This document shows, in pieces, positions 57,250 to 64,000 of a stretch of 64,000 nucleotides of DNA. The notes beneath the pieces are model-generated. The model saw nothing but the letters and a program-made list of their open reading frames with translations. It did not search any database and was not told the origin of the DNA. The position numbers were made by a program, and so were the translations under genes. Source of the stretch: Ignelater luminosus (Eukaryota; Arthropoda; Insecta; Coleoptera; Elateridae); the NCBI GenBank assembly GCA_011009095.1, contig VTPC01007199.1, positions 27,115 to 91,114 on the forward strand. The letters run 5' to 3'. Position 1 is the stretch's first letter. Each line of letters starts with the position of its first letter.

Positions 57250-59115
57250 ATTAGTTTTGTAACGGTCACTTTTGTTTCCGTTACATGTGTTTATATCAAG
57301 TCTGTGCTTTCGGTGTGTTCTTGTATTTTTTGATAGTTTTCTCTCGTCTGGTAAGGTGTTTTGATAGTGATGAGTGCACACTGCTAGGTTGATTAATTTT
57401 TTGTGGCTTCTTTAATCTGGAAATCAATTTTTGGGTTGACGAATTTTCCCAATTTATTAATGGTAGTATGCGAGACACCGGCTATATTCCTTTCAGTCTT
57501 TAACTTTAGTTTCCGCAGTATATTAAACTTTTACAGCTGTGACTTGTCTTCTGGTTCATTTTTATTTATTATAGATCTTGTTAGCAAATTGATGAGGATT
57601 GGATTTTGTACAGTGTATTTCATCTTTAATTATTACCTCGTAACTTTCCCTATGCTTCATCTTTGAGATTTGAATAAGTGCTCAGGTGTAATTTGGTTAT
57701 GTAAATTCTTACTTGTTTGTTTCTCTAAAGGTAACTCATGTGAACTAAATAGTTGGGATTTCTTAACTGTTCATTTGTTAAACTTATTCAATTTCATTTT
57801 TATTTATTTGTAATTTTTAATTATGTTCTTGTGAAAGATGAAAATTTATTGGTTGCTACTTATTTCCTTGCTACTTGATCATAATGCGGGTTATCAGAAA
57901 TTTTATCCCCAAGCTATCTTTTGTTTAGTTATTCTTTTAATTATTGAGAACTGAGATTTCCGTTGATGGGAGTTTGTTCCTGAAGTTGGGTATGACGTTC
58001 CGCGCTTAGAGAGAGTGGTATTAGGACGAAATTTGTCGCCGATGCAGTGCGTCAAGAGTGTTGTGTCAGGGCTGCATATCTTTTTTGATTTTGTGTCAAA
58101 CCTCAACTCAGCGAGGGTAAGCGAGCTTTGTTCTTGTTTTCCGAGGTCACATAGTGGGTTTTTTTGCTTCATTAGCTTGTCTCTCGCACTTGATGTTTGA
58201 GGGTCGGTGGCTAAAGATTTTGTTTATTGCAGTTAGTCGCTGGGAAGGTGACAAAAACTCAAGATTCCGTTCTACTCCTGATTATTTCTTTGACGCACGT
58301 TTTTCTCCGTTCAAGAAAATCTCTTCTCGGTCCTGAAGGTTTGACACACCGTATTTGCTAAACATGTGGAACCCGTGTCTACCAACATGGTCGTCGTTAT
58401 AAATTTAATTTTTAACAATTTTGTTTTTGATACTTAAATTTATTTGACTCTTTATAACTACCGTTGGATAAATTTTACTTTACTTACATGTATTCTGATA
58501 AACTCGTCTTTGCTTAATTATTACAATGTTTTTATTACTAATTCTTCTTCATGCAATTTAGAAAAATTCAGAACACTTAGGAAGTGTAAGTTAAGAGGGG
58601 TTTTTTGCGTTTTGTTGCAAATTTATTCCGGTTTCACTGCTTTTACAGCGCTGTAAAGTTTTGGAATTTGGACCTCGTGGTATGACTTTTTCTGTTTTTT
58701 CCCTTAATTACCGTTTCTTAAGTTGTAGTTTTGTTAAAAATTGAGAAAATTTATATGCAAGTTTCGATTTAAATTATTAATACTTGTCATTGAAAAAAAA
58801 TTTATTGAAGTTTAGATTTAATATTTTTCTAATTCTTAATATTTTTATTAAATTTTGTATTGAACTCTAAATAGTTTTTAATAATTTGCAATATGTAATT
58901 AAACTTAATTCTAATCTGTATTGCTGATTTCATTATTTATTATTAATTTTTTTTTGAAAATTCTTCCTGTACTTGGTGTGTTTTCCCTTTGGGAAAAACT
59001 AGCGCCTTTGATTGAGTGTATGACCCCTTCTTATTCTCCCTCAAAGCCACCCACTGAGTGTCTTAGTTAACTAGAGTAAAATTATATGCAACGCAAGGTT
59101 ACGTTAGAATTTCCA
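57250..59115. repeat. Repeat shared with 40.1-40.7 kb
   Basis: The two ends (57250-57690 and 58990-59115) match 40085-40740 in order. The middle, about 1.3 kb and GC-richer around 57960-58340, is absent from the other copy. Minus-strand open stretches at 57296-57478 and 57903-58172 lie on the strand of the adjacent LINE and could be its upstream region, but I recognise no domain. Confidence 0.5.
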
Positions 59116-62100
59116 TAAAAATGTTTTAATACTTTTATCCCCTTTCAGACTACTGTCCTACAAGCAAAATACCATTTCTTTGTGTACTAGATGTGTTTCT
59201 AGATCATATTCATAACCAAATTTTTTAACTGACACTAACCTATTATGGTTATTCAGGTTATATTGGAAAACTCTATGTTACTTTTTTGGCCTCGGAGTTT
59301 AAATGGTCCATCATAATTTATCTCCAAACTTGACAATAATTTCTGAGTGTTAAACAACATCAAACTTGAATATTTATTACCCTGACGTTACCTTTTAGCG
59401 TTGGCTATTATCTATTTAAGTGAGTTTTATTTTAATTATTTATTTAAAGAAGAAAAGAAAGTTGAATATACTAAAACAAAATGAAATAAAATACCTTTGT
59501 CTAAGCAAATACAAAAGTACTTGCTACAATAACATAATGTTTAGAAAAAACCTTCAAAAAACTAAAGCATAATAATATATTTTTTAGGACAATGAAAATG
59601 CTAAAAAAGTTTCAGAAATAACACAAAGTAATTAATTCAAAATTAATGTTGAAAATATTAACAGCTAATTGCACAAAGTCCTATCAAGTTTATAACTCTT
59701 TGTTAATATTAATTTAATATCTTTTGATGTCAATTTGAACTATTTAATCAGCAATATTTATGTTAGTACACCCACCGGTTAAATTGTTAAAAACCTTATT
59801 GGTGTTGAATTCAATGTAACAAAACACTAAACAATGTATTTTTAAGCAAATTACAATAAACTATATAACAAAACTGTTGAGTTTTCAAGATATGCTAACA
59901 TTTACCTGGCCGTTATTTTATTAATTTATTTATTGAAAAGAAAAACGCTGCCTACGTAGCGTGGGTAGTTATACTGCTAAGGTTTAACTTTTAAAAAAGC
60001 ACAAAAAGGTTTGCACTGTCTATATTTTATTTTAATGCGTTTCATATAACATTACATGGCAGAACTTATCTAAGGTTTAAAACGAAAGCATTAGAGAGAA
60101 GTAAATACTAAATTTTTTTACTGAATTTTCAAATTTATATTATCCAAGGTATCTAAAGTAAACCTTCTGATTATTATAAATTTGCAAGCTTAAGCACTAA
60201 CCTGCAAATACCTGTCTCTTACAAATTCTGTTAGCTACTTTAATATATTCCGGGTTCACGCACTGTAAAGATTTCAATAAATAGTAAATTTTCGCTGCCA
60301 AATTTATTATTTGCTTTTTTAATTATTTCAGAACAAAAGTGTACTTAAGGTTCTTGTACAGAAAAAGATGCTGCACCTATACATATCGTTGCTTTTAATT
60401 TTTCATTTTTTAAAACTGGAGAATTAGACAAATTAAAATATGCAATGGATTTATTCTTGTGTAAGTATTATGTAAACAGACAATGACAATTTTAGAATGA
60501 TGAATAAAAAAACCTATAAAAACCTTTCTAACAGCAAAAATATTTTTATAGCAACATTTAAACAAGAGAGACTAGTACATCAACAGAAGACCCTTAAATT
60601 CTTTTGACTAAAGTATCCCTGAGTACCAGAAACAAAAGGAAGTTTCCCGCACAGTTTCGCTGAACTAACATAACATAATACATATTTATCAGACTTTTCA
60701 GTCCCTTCATAAAAGTAGAGAAACTGCTATAATGTTGTAAAATATGTTACACGTGTTTCAGGGTCTTTGCAAACTTATTACGGCCAGCCGCGTAGCTACA
60801 TATATACAACTTTATATCCTTCATGTATAAATAATAATAAGAAAAACTACAAACTACTCTACATGAATCCTTTATTTTACCAACTGCGCAAAGCTTCACG
60901 AGCATCTAGTATGCTTATTTGTTCATATTCCAAATACAAATATCTCCCTTGATATATCGTTCTAATCTATTCGTCTACGTGTTTCACTCAAAATATCATT
61001 TTCTACCCGGAAGCACACTCGTTATCGGATAAAACTGACGAAGACGTAAAATGGCAGCGTGAGTTCGTTTCGTAAATCCAGTTTTCTGTTCATTTTGTTT
61101 TGTTTGCAATATTCCACTGGTACATAAATAATGCATTCTTATTTATCTCAAGCTTTTTATAACGATATGCGAGATTTTCGTAGTCAACATTAGATACTGT
61201 GTTCCATCTGACATAACACCATAATGTATGCAACAAGTTTTCCAAGCAGAATGTGAAATCAAGCGTATTATCATTATTCGGTTCTTGATTGAATATTTGC
61301 TCATCCTTGTGTATACAAAAGATGAATGTATACTTAAACAAAGACGCTGTTTAATGTTTAGGGGTTCTTTGTTCTCATGGAAACTTTTAGTTCGATCACT
61401 ACACTTGTAGGGTATCCATTATCACTATTATTCCTTAGTCAATTTGTATTATTACCTCTTGCGTTTACTTCACCGCGTAGACAACAATACACCTCACTCC
61501 ATCTCAATTAACTTCCTACACTACCCTACTCTGAATTGTTAATACCTTCATAAATTGTAAACTCCCCCAGAAATTCATTCATTAACACAGTGTTCTGAAT
61601 ATACAGCTGTGTTACAAAACTAATTTTCGAAGTTTACCTCATACATAACTACCCTAATCTCATATGATATGTGAAAATGATATTCTACAATAAAATAAAT
61701 AGGCCAAATGATGTTTTATCTAAAGTGTATGTATTTTCAATTGAAAGCAGAAGCAATGAAATTTAACAAAATACAATATCAAGTTCCCATTAGAGCAGTA
61801 TGGATGAACTCTAGAAAAAGTAATATTATACGTCTGGGACGTCGAAAGAGATATCGACAAAAAAATTACAGGAAAGTCGTTTAAGGTTTATTGCGTTTAA
61901 GATTCAAAATGCTTTGGCAGTGTTCACTGGATAGAAAGGAAATTGCATACAGCAGAACCACCTTTTAATTGCAGTAAAGTATTGATTTTTCACTTGAACA
62001 TTTGCGTTTTAGATGTTATTTACATGCTAATGCGTGTTGGAGTAAGTACTTTATTACCATGAAATATAAAGTGTTCTAGCAAAAACATTGAAAAACAAAA

Positions 62101-62884
62101 AACAGTCGTTGATACGGGATAAAACACAAGGTTAGATTTGTAAACATTATAGTCACTCAAACCTATATTTAAAATTTAATCATAACCTCAATTAGCTTTG
62201 TCCTATATTATAAACAGTATACAAAAATATTTTCTTTGGTACTATAAGTTTCTGTTAGTTCATAACAATTAGAACATATAAAAAGATATTGTTCGTAAAC
62301 ATTTTGATGTCCATTATTACGTGGGTCATCATTTATTATGTCTTCCATTAGTGACAAAATCTATCTTGGTGAGCTGTAAATTCAAGAATTGCGTGTAAGA
62401 AATAATGTACCAAGATAATCGATTCATTAGAAAGAAGATCAACTTCTCTAAATTAAATTGTATTGTAAATTTCATCTGATATTCCTTCCATTATAAAAGA
62501 AATACGCAAAATCTATCTTTAATTATTATTAATAAATGTTGATCAATTGAATTGATACTAATGGAGCTAAAAAATTTCTTTCTAAAATTTTTTATAGAAG
62601 TAAGTGTTGATAATAATCTTAAAGAAATAAGAAAAAGCAAACAACATGAAAACAAACAGGAGTATAGACAGTTGTGAATTTATTTTGTTTGATTCATAAT
62701 TTAGTGTAGTTTACTTAATGAAATTCTGTTAATTTTCTACTTTCAGAATTTTGTAATTCAATATCTAAAATCAAAATATTTGTTGCAATAACCTACGAAA
62801 AGCCAGTGGCCATAATATCTGTAACATGATGTTTGTAATAGCCTGCAGTGCAAATTTAAAAGAGCTAACATTTAGTTCAGTAAA
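59116..62884. other. AT-rich desert, no gene recognised
   Basis: Strongly AT-rich, with no coding family, RNA gene, TIR pair or tandem repeat noted on either strand. Confidence 0.5.
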
Positions 62885-62886
62885 TA

Positions 62887-64000
62887 CACTAATGGAAAAA
62901 ATTAAAGAAACAAAAAAAATTCCCAAACTTTTTAGTGATTTTAGAAACGCTGTATCTCAGTGAAAAATGCTCGTGTCGTAGCATTTAGAAGCTTCAAGAT
63001 TCTAGTTTTCAGATCTTTTAGTCAAAAATCTTTAGGAGCTACGGTTATCACGCAACCTAAGAAATAGCGCGCAAAAAAATTTTGCAAATTTCTTGTTTCT
63101 TGTTTTTGGGTCTACGGACTCGAAAAAATCTTTTTCAGCTAAACCATTGCATGGACCCGATAGCTTGTTTATTCAGCTTCAGTTTCCTTTTTTCTAAACC
63201 TCGATACGACCATTTTTCACCGAGATATCAGACTTTTAATGGAAAAGAATCCTTTTATTTTTAATCATCGATATCTCAGCAACCAATGATTGTACAGAGA
63301 ATTAAAGGGCAGTTTTGGAAACTGGAATAAATTTTCTACAATATACTGCCGCGATCTTCAGGAAAAGAAATTTTTTCCATTCTTGATATGAATTTGAAAA
63401 ACAAGAAAAAAAAGGGTAATTTATGGTTTTTTTAGAAAATTAATGGCTAAATTACAAATATTCATGAAATGACTAATGTTAAGCGTGATTTTTATAGCTC
63501 AACATACCCACAAAAATTCTGTGAAGTTGCAATTCGATCTAGCGAACCGTTTCTTTGTTTCAAACAATCAAACTTTTAAAAAAAATGAAAGAATGAATCT
63601 AACCTACATTGAGTCGCGTATATTCAAGTAAAAGGATCATCACTGCTGCAGAGTCTCGTAAAGCTTTACAATAAGCTGTATAATGGAGAGATAACAGTTT
63701 CTGAAATAAGTTCCTTTATTAAACTGCTGAAGTTGTCTTCCGAATGGCAAAAGAAAAAGAACTCTTTAAAGGTACAAAGTAGGACAGCGAAACTGTGGAT
63801 CATCTATCTAGATATGGTTGACATTGCCAAAGTATTTATTTAGACTGAACAAACAGGAAACTTTAAAATGCATTTACAAGCTGTAGAGCACATGCTGCCT
63901 TTCTTTGCAGCTGCAGGGCACAATAACCATGTACAATGTGCCATAGTATACCTACAACAAATGAAAGAACTAGAAAAAATCATGGAAATGTTTATAGCTT
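62887..64000 (+). mobile_element. Long-inverted-repeat element, coding copy, truncated by window
   Basis: Begins CACTAATGGAAAAAATTAAA after TA (62885-62886) and follows the left end of the 30135 element closely for about 700 bp, to 63590. It then departs into an ORF that the 30-kb copy lacks. The right end lies beyond the window. It is either the autonomous form of that family or a copy that retains more of its coding region. Confidence 0.75.
63613..64000 (+). pseudogene. Uncharacterised arthropod ORF, partial at window end
   Basis: One reading frame runs 63613-64000 with a single TAG (63841-63843). It reads SSLLQSLVKLYNKLYNGEIT, VSEISSFIKLLKLSSEWQK, RTAKLWIIYLDMVDIAKVFI, the stop, TEQTGNFKMHLQAVEHMLPF and FAAAGHNNHVQCAIVYLQQM, and is still open at the window end. 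I recognise the WxxYxDMVxIxxxFIRAExTGNW...AAGHxxYxxxxxLYLQxM pattern as a recurrent uncharacterised arthropod protein. In the relatives I remember, the stop falls on the Arg after FI. It starts about 700 bp inside the element's end. Upstream start and function are unknown; a transposition role is only inferred from its position. Confidence 0.65.

Overview
The window is AT-rich eukaryotic DNA with no convincing intact host gene. Every recognisable protein fragment except one is a decayed transposon or retrotransposon gene. Families with canonical mariner (D34D), piggyBac, Mutator-like and Jockey-like LINE signatures, together with several ORF families I recognise from arthropod genomes, point to an arthropod, most likely an insect with a transposon-rich genome. 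The species cannot be named from the sequence. All family calls rest on reading motifs by eye; no database search was run.

Layout. 0-6 kb: a piggyBac transposase relic (1.7-2.5 kb), a Tc1/mariner-superfamily element with terminal inverted repeats (3.07-4.50 kb), and an inverted-repeat element with subterminal tandem repeats (4.8-5.8 kb). 6-13 kb: mostly featureless, with a short array of hairpin-forming repeats (7.3 kb) and another Tc1-like transposase relic (11.4-12.3 kb). 13.2-15.2 kb: an element with long inverted ends around an uncharacterised arthropod ORF. 15-26 kb: AT-rich desert with one MITE, a CpG-dense island (19.1-19.3 kb), an 18-bp perfect palindrome and a diverged local duplication. 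26-33.2 kb: a nested transposon pile. A Mutator-like transposase gene is followed by a PML-type DEDDh exonuclease gene. That unit is broken by a Tc1-like relic and a mariner, and lies beside a long-inverted-repeat element that is itself split by a 1.73-kb element with a target duplication.

35-44 kb: two further uncharacterised arthropod ORF families on the minus strand (36.0-37.2 and 41.8-44.0 kb, the second with a recognisable intron) flank a GC-rich Jockey-like LINE 3' part (38.2-39.6 kb). 44-56 kb: a strong TATA box with a heat-shock-type motif (44.4 kb), a second mariner copy (47.4-48.7 kb), a tRNA-like Pol III promoter (49.7 kb) and degenerate tandem repeats (52.5 kb). 56-59 kb: a second, unrelated LINE RT fragment on the minus strand, and a repeat shared with 40.1-40.7 kb. 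59-62.9 kb: featureless. 62.9 kb to the end: the left part of a second long-inverted-repeat element, which unlike the copy at 30 kb carries an ORF running off the window.

The most interesting material is the set of little-described DNA elements: the Mutator-like transposase with an exonuclease, three uncharacterised ORF families in DNA elements that may be RNase H-fold transposases, and a coding/non-coding pair of one long-inverted-repeat family.
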